Assembly: GCA_040772665.1 (NCBI GenBank)
Contig: JAXGXT010000003.1
Coordinates: forward strand, 288,691 to 352,690
Source of the DNA: JAXGXT01 sp040772665
Lineage (GTDB): Bacteria > Bacillota > Clostridia > Lachnospirales > Anaerotignaceae
DNA length: 64,000 nucleotides
Direction of reading: 5' to 3'
Every line of letters begins with the position of its first letter. Position 1 is the stretch's first letter. Below, in pieces: positions 1-8,283 of this stretch. Below the pieces are notes generated by a model that did not search any database, was not told where the DNA came from, and worked only from the letters and a program-made list of their open reading frames with translations. The position numbers and the translations under genes are program-made.

Positions 1-57
1 TTCTGCTTTACAGCCAAACAAAAAAAGGCAAACGGCAATTATGGTAAGTTTTTTCAT
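1..57 (-). CDS. lipoprotein, N-terminal part only (runs off left edge)
   Basis: Only the first 19 codons are inside the window. They read as a short lipoprotein signal peptide: Met-Lys-Lys, a hydrophobic stretch, then Leu-Phe-Gly-Cys as the lipobox with Cys at residue 16. A good ribosome site (AAGGAGG on the minus strand, 65-71) precedes the ATG at 57. The mature protein is outside the window, so the function is unknown. The gene diverges from spoIIP. Confidence 0.6.
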   Translation of the reverse strand, partial: MKKLTIIAVCLFLFGCKAE

Positions 58-253
58 TATTATACCTCCTTAAGGATTAAAAGTGGTTTTAGTAATTTTT
101 TATTGATTTATGTGATTGTTTAAAGGTTTGGGAAAAACTAAAGCAAAGATTTAAATTTTTAATTATCCTTTTTATTATTTTTGCCTTCTTTTTTGGCAGC
201 CATACATCATAAATTATAAAAGCAAGAATTTTTCCACAAAGGAGGAAGAGGGT

Positions 254-1312
254 TTGCGAAAAAGAAATACTTTTGATTATGGTAGGTTTTTCAGAAACTT
301 TTTTCTTATGGGGGTGTTTTGGTTTTGTATTGTGGCAGTGTTTTTGTTTTTTTATAACAAAACTGAAATTTTAAGATATGAAGAGGAAAAATCTGCTGCT
401 GTTTATTTTGGGTTTAAAGACAATGAGTATAGTGAAGCAGAAGAGGGAAAATTTCTTCATGCTATTAATATGGAAGAGCTTCAAATTCAGCCTGAAACAG
501 AAAAAGCCCAGATTGCAGAAACGAAGATTGACATAACAAAGGACGATTTAAAGAAGTTAAATGATTTAAGCTATCTTAAAAACAACTTTTACATTGTTGA
601 CAAAAGGACAGACCTTTTGGCTGACGATATAAAACCTGAAGAGTTTCTTGCCATGGATTTTAAGGTGGACATGAAAGAAAAAGGGCCTAAGATACTTATT
701 TTTCACACTCATTCTCAAGAAAAGTTTGCTGACAGCAAAGATACATCACAAGGTGTTTGGGGTGCGGGTGAGTATTTAAAGGAACTTTTGGAAAAGAATT
801 ATGGTGTTGAGGTTTTGCATCATAATGGTGTTTATGATGTTGTTGACGGAAAATCCCAAATTTTAGGTGCATATGAAAGAATGGAGCCTGATATAAGGCG
901 GATTTTAAGGGAAAATCCGTCGATTGAGGTTGTTATTGACATGCACAGGGACGGGGTTCGGGAAGATGTGCATTTTGTTCAGGAAATAAACGGCAAGCAA
1001 TGTGCCAAGGTTATGTTTTTTAATGGTCTTTGCAGGGTTTATGACAATGGGGAGTTAAAAGAAATTGACAGTTTAAAAAATACATATTTAAATGAAAATC
1101 TTGGTCTTAGTTTTAATTTACAGCTAACTGCCAATGCGGCTTATCCCGGGTTTACAAGAAAGGTTTATATAAATGCTTACAGATACAGTTTGCACATGAA
1201 ACCAAAGAGCATTGTTATTGAAGTGGGGGCACAGACCAACACTTACGAAGAGGCACTTAATGCAATGGAGCCTTTAAGTGAAATTCTGGCAAATGTGATT
1301 ATAGCGGAATAA
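254..1312 (+). CDS. spoIIP: stage II sporulation protein P (SpoIIP)
   Basis: Sporulation peptidoglycan hydrolase (amidase/endopeptidase), known to work with SpoIID and SpoIIM in the mother-cell membrane during septal thinning and engulfment. It is 352 residues long. An N-terminal membrane anchor lies at about residues 13-33. The SpoIIP catalytic domain follows, with the HTHSQE motif at about residue 151 and DMHRDG at about 229, both family hallmarks with metal-binding histidines. The start is a TTG at 254, chosen because an AAAGGAGGA ribosome site ends about 6 bases before it. In many Firmicutes spoIIP follows gpr; here the upstream gene is a divergent lipoprotein, so it is probably transcribed alone or with the next gene. 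Confidence 0.93.
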   Translation: MRKRNTFDYGRFFRNFFLMGVFWFCIVAVFLFFYNKTEILRYEEEKSAAVYFGFKDNEYSEAEEGKFLHAINMEELQIQPETEKAQIAETKIDITKDDLKKLNDLSYLKNNFYIVDKRTDLLADDIKPEEFLAMDFKVDMKEKGPKILIFHTHSQEKFADSKDTSQGVWGAGEYLKELLEKNYGVEVLHHNGVYDVVDGKSQILGAYERMEPDIRRILRENPSIEVVIDMHRDGVREDVHFVQEINGKQCAKVMFFNGLCRVYDNGELKEIDSLKNTYLNENLGLSFNLQLTANAAYPGFTRKVYINAYRYSLHMKPKSIVIEVGAQTNTYEEALNAMEPLSEILANVIIAE

Positions 1313-1340
1313 AATTATAATTGAAGCAAACAATAAAGCC

Positions 1341-1727
1341 ATGGCTGAGAGATTTATTATTTATGGTTTAGTGGGACTTATTATGGAGGTTTTATGGACG
1401 GGGGCATGTTCATTTTTTAAAGGGGATTTATGCCTAAGGTGCACAACCTCCATATGGATGTTTTTTATTTACGGATTTGCTGTTTTTTTAGAGCCGATAT
1501 TTATTGTTTTAGCTGATATGGGCATTGTGTTAAGGGGAGTTATTTACATGATGCTTATTTACTGTGCCGAATATGTATCGGGATATATTTTGGAAAGGAG
1601 AGGTTTTTGCCCATGGAATTACGGAAGCGGCAGCGGAAGTGTTTTTGGGCTTATATGCATTTATTATGCGCCTATTTGGTTTGCGGCGGGGTTGATATTT
1701 GAAACAGTTTATTTCAGGCTTGTTTAA
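1341..1727 (+). CDS. small membrane protein, probable CmpB/PF06541-like
   Basis: 128-residue protein with four predicted membrane helices (about residues 5-25, 38-58, 64-82 and 103-125). It looks like the family annotated as putative ABC transporter permease (PF06541 type), common in Clostridia and of unproven function. The Trp-Asn-Tyr segment near residue 91, following Arg-Arg-Gly-Phe-Cys-Pro, is typical of that family. The gap to spoIIP is only 28 bases, so co-transcription is likely. I see no strong ribosome site before the ATG. The family call is moderate; transport activity should not be assumed. Confidence 0.6.
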   Translation: MAERFIIYGLVGLIMEVLWTGACSFFKGDLCLRCTTSIWMFFIYGFAVFLEPIFIVLADMGIVLRGVIYMMLIYCAEYVSGYILERRGFCPWNYGSGSGSVFGLICIYYAPIWFAAGLIFETVYFRLV

Positions 1728-1784
1728 CAAGGTAAAAAAGAAAAAGCTTGGGCAAAGCCAAAAGTTTATCCTTATAAGAAAACT

Positions 1785-1808
1785 TAGAGGCTTTGCTCTA
1801 TTTTTTTA
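1785..1808 (+). terminator. short hairpin plus T-run
   Basis: TAGAG (1785-1789) pairs with CTCTA (1796-1800) and is followed by seven T. It is a weak but well-placed terminator behind the small membrane gene. The preceding stretch (1740-1770) resembles part of the hairpin repeat family described at 3909 (TTGGGCAAAGCC). Confidence 0.45.
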
Positions 1809-1996
1809 CTTGAATTGACAATTCAGGTTTTATTTTGACAAGTTATTTAACCCATGATTCTGATGTTATTGTTATGAACAAAATGTTAACATTGAAACTA
1901 CTAACAAACTTTAAAAGGTTTTTAACGTAAATCTTTATAGTGAGAAAAGGCCTTTTACATAAAAAGAAGGCATACATATGACGAGGGGGAAAGTTT

Positions 1997-3847
1997 ATGC
2001 AGACAGGTCAGCAGCCGCCGCAAAGGCAAAATGATACGAAAACGCTTATTAAATTTATGGCCATTGCACTTATTGTGACAAGTATTTTAAATTCGTTTTT
2101 AACATCTGTTCCGACAAGAACAATTAGTCAGATAAAATATAGTGAGTTTATGACAATGTTGGAAGAGGGCAATGTGGAAAATGTGGAAATACAAAGCGAC
2201 AGGCTTATTATTACTGAAAAGGATTTAAAAACCACAGAAATCAGTTCCTTTAAGACACCTATTAGATATTACACAGGAAGAGTTGACGACCCTACACTTA
2301 AAGAGCGGCTTGATGAGCTTAATGTGGCTTATGAAACACCTGTTGAAACAAGCAGCCCTTTACTTGATTTTATGACGACTTGGGTGCTTCCTGTTGCGTT
2401 GATTTATGGGATTTTCAGTCTTTTTATGCGTTCTGTTAAAAAAGGCATGGGAGGACCTATGTCTATAGGAAAAAACAATGCAAAGATTTATGCCCAAAAG
2501 GAAACAGGGGTTACATTTGACGATGTTGCAGGTCAGGAAGAGGCAAAGGAAAGCCTTAGGGAGATAGTGGATTTTCTTCATAATTCAGGCAAATATGTTG
2601 ATGTTGGGGCAAAGCTTCCCAAAGGTGCACTTCTTGTGGGGCCGCCGGGAACAGGAAAGACACTTATTGCAAAGGCTGTTGCAGGAGAGGCAAACGTTCC
2701 TTTTTATTCACTAAGCGGTTCTGATTTTGTTGAAATGTTTGTTGGTGTTGGTGCATCCAGAGTAAGGGATTTATTTAAACAGGCGGCAGCCAATGCCCCT
2801 TGTATTATTTTTATAGATGAGATTGACGCAATAGGAAAAAGCCGTGACAGTCAAATGGGTTCAAATGATGAAAGGGAGCAGACTCTTAACCAGCTTTTAA
2901 GTGAAATGGATGGATTTGATGCAAGCAAGGGAGTTGTTATTCTTGGGGCAACAAACAGACCAGAGGTTCTTGACAAGGCACTTTTAAGGCCCGGAAGATT
3001 TGACAGGAGAGTTATTGTTGACAAGCCTGACCTTAAAGGCAGAGAGCAGATTTTAAATGTGCATGTTAAAGGGGTTAAGCTTGAGGATGATGTGGATTTA
3101 CACAAGGTTGCACTTGCAACAAGCGGAGGTGCGGGAGCAGATATTGCAAACATTGTTAACGAAGCCGCTTTACGTGCTGTAAGGCTTGGGCGAAAGAAGG
3201 TTAACCAAAGCGATTTTCTTGAGGCTGTTGAGGTTATAGTTGCCGGAAAAGAAAAGAAAGACAGAATTATGAACGAAGAGGAAAGACGAATTGTTGCTTA
3301 TCACGAGGTGGGACATGCCCTTGTTGCCGCACTTCAAAAAAACAGCCAGCCTGTTCAGAAGATAACAATAATTCCAAGAACCATGGGTGCTTTAGGGTAT
3401 ACAATGCAAATGCCTGAAGAGGAGAAGTTTCTTATGAGTAAAGAAGAGCTTCTTAACCAGATTACCACACTTGTTGGAGGAAGGGCGGCAGAGGAAGTTA
3501 TTTTTAAATCTGTTACAACAGGGGCAAGCAATGATATTGAAAGGGCAACTGCCCTTGCAAGAAGTATGGTTACACAATATGGAATGAGTGACAGGTTTGG
3601 CATGATGGGTCTTGAAAGCGTTCAAAACAAATATCTTGACGGAAGAAGTGTTGCCACATGTTCAGAGGCAACAGGGTCTGCAATTGATGAAGAAGTGCTT
3701 AAAATTATTACTGAAGCATATGAAAAAGCCAAAGAAATTTTGGAAAAGAACAAAGATTATTTAGAGAGTATATCCATGTTTCTTATTGAGAAAGAAACAA
3801 TTACGGGAGAAGAGTTTATGGAGCTTCTGGAAAAAGATAATGATTGA
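1997..3847 (+). CDS. ftsH: ATP-dependent zinc metalloprotease FtsH
   Basis: Membrane-anchored hexameric AAA+ protease for quality control of membrane and cytosolic proteins. At 616 residues it has the usual length. Domains in order: TM1 about 19-38, an extracytoplasmic loop, TM2 about 122-140, an AAA+ domain with Walker A GPPGTGKT at 215-222, Walker B IIFIDEID and the SRH region ending in RPGRFDR, then the M41 peptidase domain with the zinc motif HEVGH at 436-440. A GAGGGGGAAAG ribosome site precedes the ATG. The gene appears monocistronic: 266 bases without a gene lie upstream and a repeat element follows. No key residue is missing. Confidence 0.97.
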   Translation: MQTGQQPPQRQNDTKTLIKFMAIALIVTSILNSFLTSVPTRTISQIKYSEFMTMLEEGNVENVEIQSDRLIITEKDLKTTEISSFKTPIRYYTGRVDDPTLKERLDELNVAYETPVETSSPLLDFMTTWVLPVALIYGIFSLFMRSVKKGMGGPMSIGKNNAKIYAQKETGVTFDDVAGQEEAKESLREIVDFLHNSGKYVDVGAKLPKGALLVGPPGTGKTLIAKAVAGEANVPFYSLSGSDFVEMFVGVGASRVRDLFKQAAANAPCIIFIDEIDAIGKSRDSQMGSNDEREQTLNQLLSEMDGFDASKGVVILGATNRPEVLDKALLRPGRFDRRVIVDKPDLKGREQILNVHVKGVKLEDDVDLHKVALATSGGAGADIANIVNEAALRAVRLGRKKVNQSDFLEAVEVIVAGKEKKDRIMNEEERRIVAYHEVGHALVAALQKNSQPVQKITIIPRTMGALGYTMQMPEEEKFLMSKEELLNQITTLVGGRAAEEVIFKSVTTGASNDIERATALARSMVTQYGMSDRFGMMGLESVQNKYLDGRSVATCSEATGSAIDEEVLKIITEAYEKAKEILEKNKDYLESISMFLIEKETITGEEFMELLEKDND

Positions 3848-3908
3848 GGGATAAAATAATTTAAAGTATTTAATTAAAAAAATATTTTCTATGGGTTAAA
3901 ATTTATGA

Positions 3909-4380
3909 TATAATAACCACAAATTTCATTTGTGGAAAGAGCCTAACGGCTCTGCCGCTGTTATCACAGCGGACAGACTGAAGACAAACCTTGGGCGTTG
4001 CCCAACCCCACTTGCTTTTTGAAAAAAGCAAGACCAAAAACTTTTATCAAAACCGCATGTTCATGCGGTTTTAGATGGGTCAAGTAGGAAGGTTGAAGAT
4101 AAACGCCGACGCTGGGCATCGGAAAGAAATCCGACGGCAAAGCCGCTTTTTTGTAAGAAAAAGTGCTGAACGAAGTAGCGGTTTGCGAAGCAAATTCCTG
4201 ACAGTAAAACCCTTGTGGGTGTTTGAGGGCAAAGTCCTCAAGGTTTTGACTTTGTCTACGTTCTTACCGCTGTTATCACAGCGAATTATATTACTCATAA
4301 AACCTTTTAAGTTTTATTCGTCTATTGCCAAAAGAAAATGTCGGCTTTGCCGCCGCTTTCTTTTGTTTTTATGGTATAAT
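3909..4380 (+). repeat. 472-bp hairpin-rich dispersed repeat, copy 1
   Basis: Delimited by a TATAAT at each end (3909-3914 and 4375-4380). About 95% identical by eye to 13613-14084, with the same length and no indel seen. It consists almost entirely of short stem-loops: CCACAAAT/ATTTGTGG, AGAGCC/GGCTCT, CCGCTG/CAGCGG (a similar CGCTG/CAGCG recurs near 4270), TTGGGC/GCCCAA, CTTGCTTTTT/AAAAAGCAAG, AAAACCGCATG/CATGCGGTTTT, CGGC/GCCG, TTTGC/GCAAA, GAGGGC/GTCCTC (G-U pair) and CAAAAGAAA/TTTCTTTTG. An open frame of 125 codons across it has no ribosome site and is not called. Function unknown: non-coding RNA, mobile element or structured leader are all possible. Confidence 0.85.
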
Positions 4381-4423
4381 ACATTAGTTAAAGGAAAAAG
4401 AGTTAAGAAAAGAGTTAAAATAT

Positions 4424-4605
4424 TGGGCTTTACTAAACATATCCGTTTTTGAAAAAGCGGCACAAAAGCTTTTGTCAAAACTGTATAAACATGCGGATTT
4501 AAATGGATAAAGAAGAAACGGCAAAGATAGATGCTGTTTACGAAATGGTGGTTTGCAAAGTAAATTTCTAAAAGAGGATTTTAAGGTTTTAATTTTATAT
4601 ATTTT
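4424..4605 (+). repeat. diverged, shortened copy of the hairpin-rich repeat
   Basis: Begins just after copy 1 and follows its order of modules with many substitutions and deletions: TTGGGC, a CCGTTTTT-GA-AAAAGCGG type hairpin in place of CTTGCTTTTT-GA-AAAAAGCAAG, CTTTTGTCAAAAC, CATGCGG, AAACGGCAAAGAT, GGTTTGCAAAG and AAGGTTTT. It fills the interval up to the HAD gene, so the 770-base gap here is two generations of the same repeat in tandem. Confidence 0.6.
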
Positions 4606-4621
4606 TTGAAAGGATTTTAAA

Positions 4622-5275
4622 ATGGTTAAAATAAATTACGATGTTATTCTTTTTGATCTTGACGGAACGGTTATTGAATCTCTTGACGGTATTTTAGATT
4701 CCATTAATTACAGTTTTGAAAACGTGGGCATCAGCCCTATTGATAAAAAAGACCTTACACCTTTTATAGGGCCGCCTATTATTCATACTCTTCAGCTTAA
4801 TTACGGCATGTCAAAGGAAGAAGCCGAGCATACAATGACATTTTATCACAAGCATTACGGCAGCGAGGGTTGGAAAAAGTATAAGGTTTATGACGGAGTT
4901 GGAGAACTTTTAAAAGGACTTAAAGTTTTAGGCAAAAAAATTGGTCTTGCAACAAACAAGCCAAGGCACTATGCTCAGATGATAATGGAAAATTGCGGAT
5001 TTGACGGTTTATTTGATTACATAGGCGGAAGCGATTTTGAAAATGGAATAACAAACAAAACTCAGGTTATCGAAAGCTGTCTTGAAAAGATGGAGATTCA
5101 AGACAAAAGCCGTGTTATTATGATTGGAGATAGGAAGTTTGATGTTTTAGGTGCAAAGGAAGCAGGAATTTCCACATTGGGCATAACTTATGGATATGGA
5201 GATAGAAAAGAGTTAGAAGAAGCCGGAGCAATTATTGTTGCCGATGAGCCAAGGGAGATTTTTGAACTTTTTTAG
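4622..5275 (+). CDS. HAD-superfamily phosphatase, Gph/PpaX-like
   Basis: 217-residue haloacid-dehalogenase family hydrolase. Motif I is FDLDGT near residue 11 (nucleophile and acid/base Asp), motif II lies in the GLATNKP stretch near 110, and motifs III/IV are Lys plus GDRKFD near 166. The helical cap between motifs I and II matches subfamily IA, as in phosphoglycolate phosphatase or pyrophosphatase PpaX. The substrate cannot be told from sequence. A GAAAGGA ribosome site precedes the ATG. It stands alone behind a repeat element whose 3' end carries a TATAAT that could drive it. Confidence 0.85.
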   Translation: MVKINYDVILFDLDGTVIESLDGILDSINYSFENVGISPIDKKDLTPFIGPPIIHTLQLNYGMSKEEAEHTMTFYHKHYGSEGWKKYKVYDGVGELLKGLKVLGKKIGLATNKPRHYAQMIMENCGFDGLFDYIGGSDFENGITNKTQVIESCLEKMEIQDKSRVIMIGDRKFDVLGAKEAGISTLGITYGYGDRKELEEAGAIIVADEPREIFELF

Positions 5276-5407
5276 GATGTATAAAAATCTTTTGTTTATA
5301 GTACATTTGCATAGAAAAGGTTTGAAAAATATTGTTATTTACACTAAAGCTATTGCATTTTAGACAAAAATATGGTACTACATAATATATTGAATTTTGA
5401 TGTACAA

Positions 5408-5468
5408 ACACGTTCACCTAAGGTAAAACGGGATTGCCTGTTTAACATAGTTAAGTGAACGTTTTTTA
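5408..5468 (+). terminator. branched hairpin terminator
   Basis: CGTTCACCTAA (5411-5421) pairs with TTAAGTGAACG (5451-5461) with one mismatch and is followed by TTTTTT. An inner stem AACGGG/CCTGTT sits in the loop. It lies 130 bases past the HAD gene and is the most prominent structure in the 344-base gap before glnN; I see nothing coding there. Confidence 0.6.
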
Positions 5469-5619
5469 AAAAAGTAATAATATTTGTGCAGGCTGTGGAA
5501 GAAAAGCTTTGAAATAAAAGCAGAAAGAGTTAAAACTTGGGAAAGCCATTTATAATTGTCACAAGCATTATCTAAAACGGCAGAGTTAAATTTAATTTAT
5601 TTAAGAAAGGAAAGTGTGT

Positions 5620-7722
5620 ATGGAGAAATTAACATTATCGGAGATTTATGGAATAAATGTTTTTAATGATGCTGTTATGAGAGAGCGGTTGCCAAAGAAA
5701 ATATATAACGAATTAAAAAATACTATTAAATCGGGTGAAACCCTTAATTCATCAATAGCCGATGTTGTTGCAAACGCAATGAAGGACTGGGCAATTGAAA
5801 AAGGCGCAACACATTACACCCACTGGTTTCAGCCTATGACAGGGATTACCGCTGAAAAGCATGAGGCGTTTTTATCACCTATTGGTGAGGGCAAGGCTGT
5901 TGCTGATTTTTCGGGGAAAGAGCTTATAAAAGGCGAAAGCGACGCTTCAAGTTTCCCTTCAGGAGGTTTACGTGCAACATTTGAAGCAAGAGGATACACA
6001 GCATGGGATTGCACATCCCCTGCATTTATTAAGGAAACATCAACAGGGTGCACATTATGTATACCTACTGCTTTTTGCAGCTATACAGGAGAAGCTCTTG
6101 ATAAAAAAACGCCGCTGCTCCGTTCACTTGATGCAATAAACACTCAAGCTTTACGTATTTTAAGAATTTTTGGTGACAACGAAACCAAGAAAATTATTAC
6201 ATCCGTAGGGCCTGAACAGGAATATTTTCTTATTGACAAAAGCATGTATTCAAAAAGAAGAGATATTATTTTTACGGGAAGAACATTGTTTGGAGCACTG
6301 CCGCCAAAGGGGCAGGAGCTTGACGATCATTATTACGGTGCTTTAAGGGAAAATGTTGCGGGATTTATGAGCGAGCTTAACAAAGAGCTTTGGAAGCTTG
6401 GCATTTCTGCAAAAACACAGCACAACGAGGTGGCGCCTTGTCAGCATGAGCTGGCACCTATTTATTCAGACACTAACACTGCCACAGACCACAATCAGCT
6501 TATTATGGAGTCCATGAAAAGGATTGCAAACCATTTTAACCTTTACTGTCTTCTTCACGAAAAGCCTTTTGCAGGGGTTAACGGTTCTGGAAAACACAAT
6601 AACTGGTCTATTTCTACAGATACAGGGAAAAATCTTCTTGAACCGGGGAAAAAACCACATGAAAATATTTTGTTTCTTATTTTCTTAACAGCTGTTATTA
6701 AGGCTGTTGATGAACATGCAGACCTTCTTCGTGTTTCTACGGCAAACCCTGGAAATGACCACAGACTTGGGGCACAGGAAGCACCGCCTGCCATTATTTC
6801 CATATTTTTAGGAAGTCAGCTTGAGGATATTTTAGAGCAGATTGAAAGAGGAGAGTTAAACAGCAGCATCCAAGGCGGCAAAATGGATATTGGCGCAAAA
6901 ACCTTGCCATATCTTAAAAAGGATGCAACAGACAGAAACAGAACTTCACCCTTTGCTTTTACAGGCAACAAATTTGAGTTTAGAATGCTTGGGTCTTCTG
7001 ACTCTATTGCGTGTCCAAACTATATAACAAACACCATTGTTGCCGAGGTGCTTGACGAGTTTGCAACAGAGCTTGAGGATTCAGAGGATTTAGGAAAGGC
7101 TGCAATTGAGCTTATTAAAAAGACTATTAAAAAGCATAAAAGAATTATTTTTAACGGCAACGGATATTCAGAGGATTGGGTTGAAGAAGCCGAAAGAAGA
7201 GGATTGCCTAATATAAACTGCACAGTTGATGCCATTGAGGCAATAAGAAGTGACAAGGCTGTAAAGATGTTTGAAAAGTATCATGTTCTTACAAGGGCGG
7301 AATGTAATTCAAGAGCAGAAATTCTTTATGAGGAATATGAAAAACAAATTAACATTGAGGCAAGGACTATGATTGATATGGTTCTTAAGCAGATTAGACC
7401 TGCTGTTATAGGATATTCAAAGGAGCTTGCCGACACGGCTGTATCGCTTAATGCGGCAGGGGTTAGCAGCGAAAGTGTTGTGGCATTATTAAAAGAGATT
7501 ACTAAAGAGCTTAATGACATGAACGAAGCGCTTGAAAAGCTTAAAAAAGAGCTTGATGAAGTTTCAAAAGTGTGCGGAGTTAAGGATAAGGCTTTTATGT
7601 ACAGACAAAAGGTGTTTTTTGCCATGGAAAAGTTGCGTGAGCCTGCAGACAGGCTTGAAATGCTTGTTGATGAAAAGCACTGGCCTTTCCCTACGTATGG
7701 TGATTTATTGTTTTATGTTTAA
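5620..7722 (+). CDS. glnN: glutamine synthetase type III
   Basis: ATP-dependent ligation of ammonia to glutamate, the large dodecameric GSIII type found in Bacteroidetes, cyanobacteria and many Clostridia. It is 700 residues long, as expected for GSIII (about 700-730) and far longer than GSI. Family signatures include the SSFPSGGLRATFEARGYT segment in the N-terminal domain, GPEQEYFLID, the KTQHNEVAPCQHELAPIY segment, and NGSGKHNNWS with the ammonium/ATP-site residues. An alternative GTG lies two codons upstream; I prefer ATG 5620, about 9 bases after AAGAAAGGA. Monocistronic, with a terminator at 7764. How it is regulated is not visible. Confidence 0.95.
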   Translation: MEKLTLSEIYGINVFNDAVMRERLPKKIYNELKNTIKSGETLNSSIADVVANAMKDWAIEKGATHYTHWFQPMTGITAEKHEAFLSPIGEGKAVADFSGKELIKGESDASSFPSGGLRATFEARGYTAWDCTSPAFIKETSTGCTLCIPTAFCSYTGEALDKKTPLLRSLDAINTQALRILRIFGDNETKKIITSVGPEQEYFLIDKSMYSKRRDIIFTGRTLFGALPPKGQELDDHYYGALRENVAGFMSELNKELWKLGISAKTQHNEVAPCQHELAPIYSDTNTATDHNQLIMESMKRIANHFNLYCLLHEKPFAGVNGSGKHNNWSISTDTGKNLLEPGKKPHENILFLIFLTAVIKAVDEHADLLRVSTANPGNDHRLGAQEAPPAIISIFLGSQLEDILEQIERGELNSSIQGGKMDIGAKTLPYLKKDATDRNRTSPFAFTGNKFEFRMLGSSDSIACPNYITNTIVAEVLDEFATELEDSEDLGKAAIELIKKTIKKHKRIIFNGNGYSEDWVEEAERRGLPNINCTVDAIEAIRSDKAVKMFEKYHVLTRAECNSRAEILYEEYEKQINIEARTMIDMVLKQIRPAVIGYSKELADTAVSLNAAGVSSESVVALLKEITKELNDMNEALEKLKKELDEVSKVCGVKDKAFMYRQKVFFAMEKLREPADRLEMLVDEKHWPFPTYGDLLFYV

Positions 7723-7763
7723 AGAGAATTATAATAAAAATTAAAGTTAGTATAAATATAAAA

Positions 7764-7808
7764 AGCAAACAGCGAAGACTTATGAAGTTAATGCTGTTTG
7801 TTTTTTAT
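7764..7808 (+). terminator. terminator of glnN
   Basis: CAAACAGC (7766-7773) pairs with GCTGTTTG (7793-7800), followed by a run of six T. It sits 40 bases past the glnN stop. Confidence 0.8.
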
Positions 7809-7919
7809 TGTGATTTTAAAATGATGCGTTGTTTATTGCGAGATGCATAAGAAATCAAAATCATGGGTGGGGAAGTTGCTTTGTAAACAATAACTTCATT
7901 ATGGCGGTATTTATCTTTG

Positions 7920-7985
7920 CCGTTTCTAACTCCGCTTTTAAAAAAAGAGGATGGGTTTGGGCAAAGTCCGAGGTTTGTATTTTCT
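7920..7985 (-). repeat. relic of the hairpin-rich repeat (minus strand)
   Basis: Read on the minus strand, this stretch follows the repeat module AAACCT-ggg-TTGCCCAAcCCC-a-CTTGCTTTTT with substitutions (AAACCTCGGACTTTGCCCAA, then ACCCATCCTC and a T-run). The stems are no longer perfect. The rest of the 560-base gap 7723-8283 holds only the glnN terminator and AT-rich DNA; two overlapping antiparallel frames of about 80-90 codons there look like chance. Confidence 0.4.
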
Positions 7986-8283
7986 TTGTATTTTCTTTGT
8001 GTTATTTTACTGTAATTTACGGAAAAATTAAAAAACAGCTTATATTTAAAAGTATTTCTTTCAATTGAAAGCAAATATATCATATGATATACTTAATTGA
8101 CGAGGATGCAAGTTTTAATTATTTTAAATATTATGCATTATAAATCTGTTATTTTTAAAAAATTAAAATTATCTAAGTTTATTATTAGAATATATTATGC
8201 AGGTTTAGTTTTGGGATTTAGATACTTTTTTATGTAAGAGTTGACATAGTTTTATTTTTTTGGGGGGTGAATTTTAGATTGTC

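Noticed and set aside
4075..4452. Open frame of 125 codons across repeat copy 1, with a partner of 99 codons at 13779-14078
   Set aside because: Both run through stem-loops, have no ribosome site before the ATG, and the shared protein sequence simply reflects the repeat's DNA identity. The frame is Arg/Lys/Leu-rich without domain character.
7805..8083. Overlapping antiparallel frames of 92 and 79 codons after glnN
   Set aside because: No ribosome sites, low-complexity composition, and they cover a repeat relic.
8241..8246. TTGACA as -35 for the diguanylate cyclase gene
   Set aside because: At the expected distance lies the ribosome site, not a -10 sequence.
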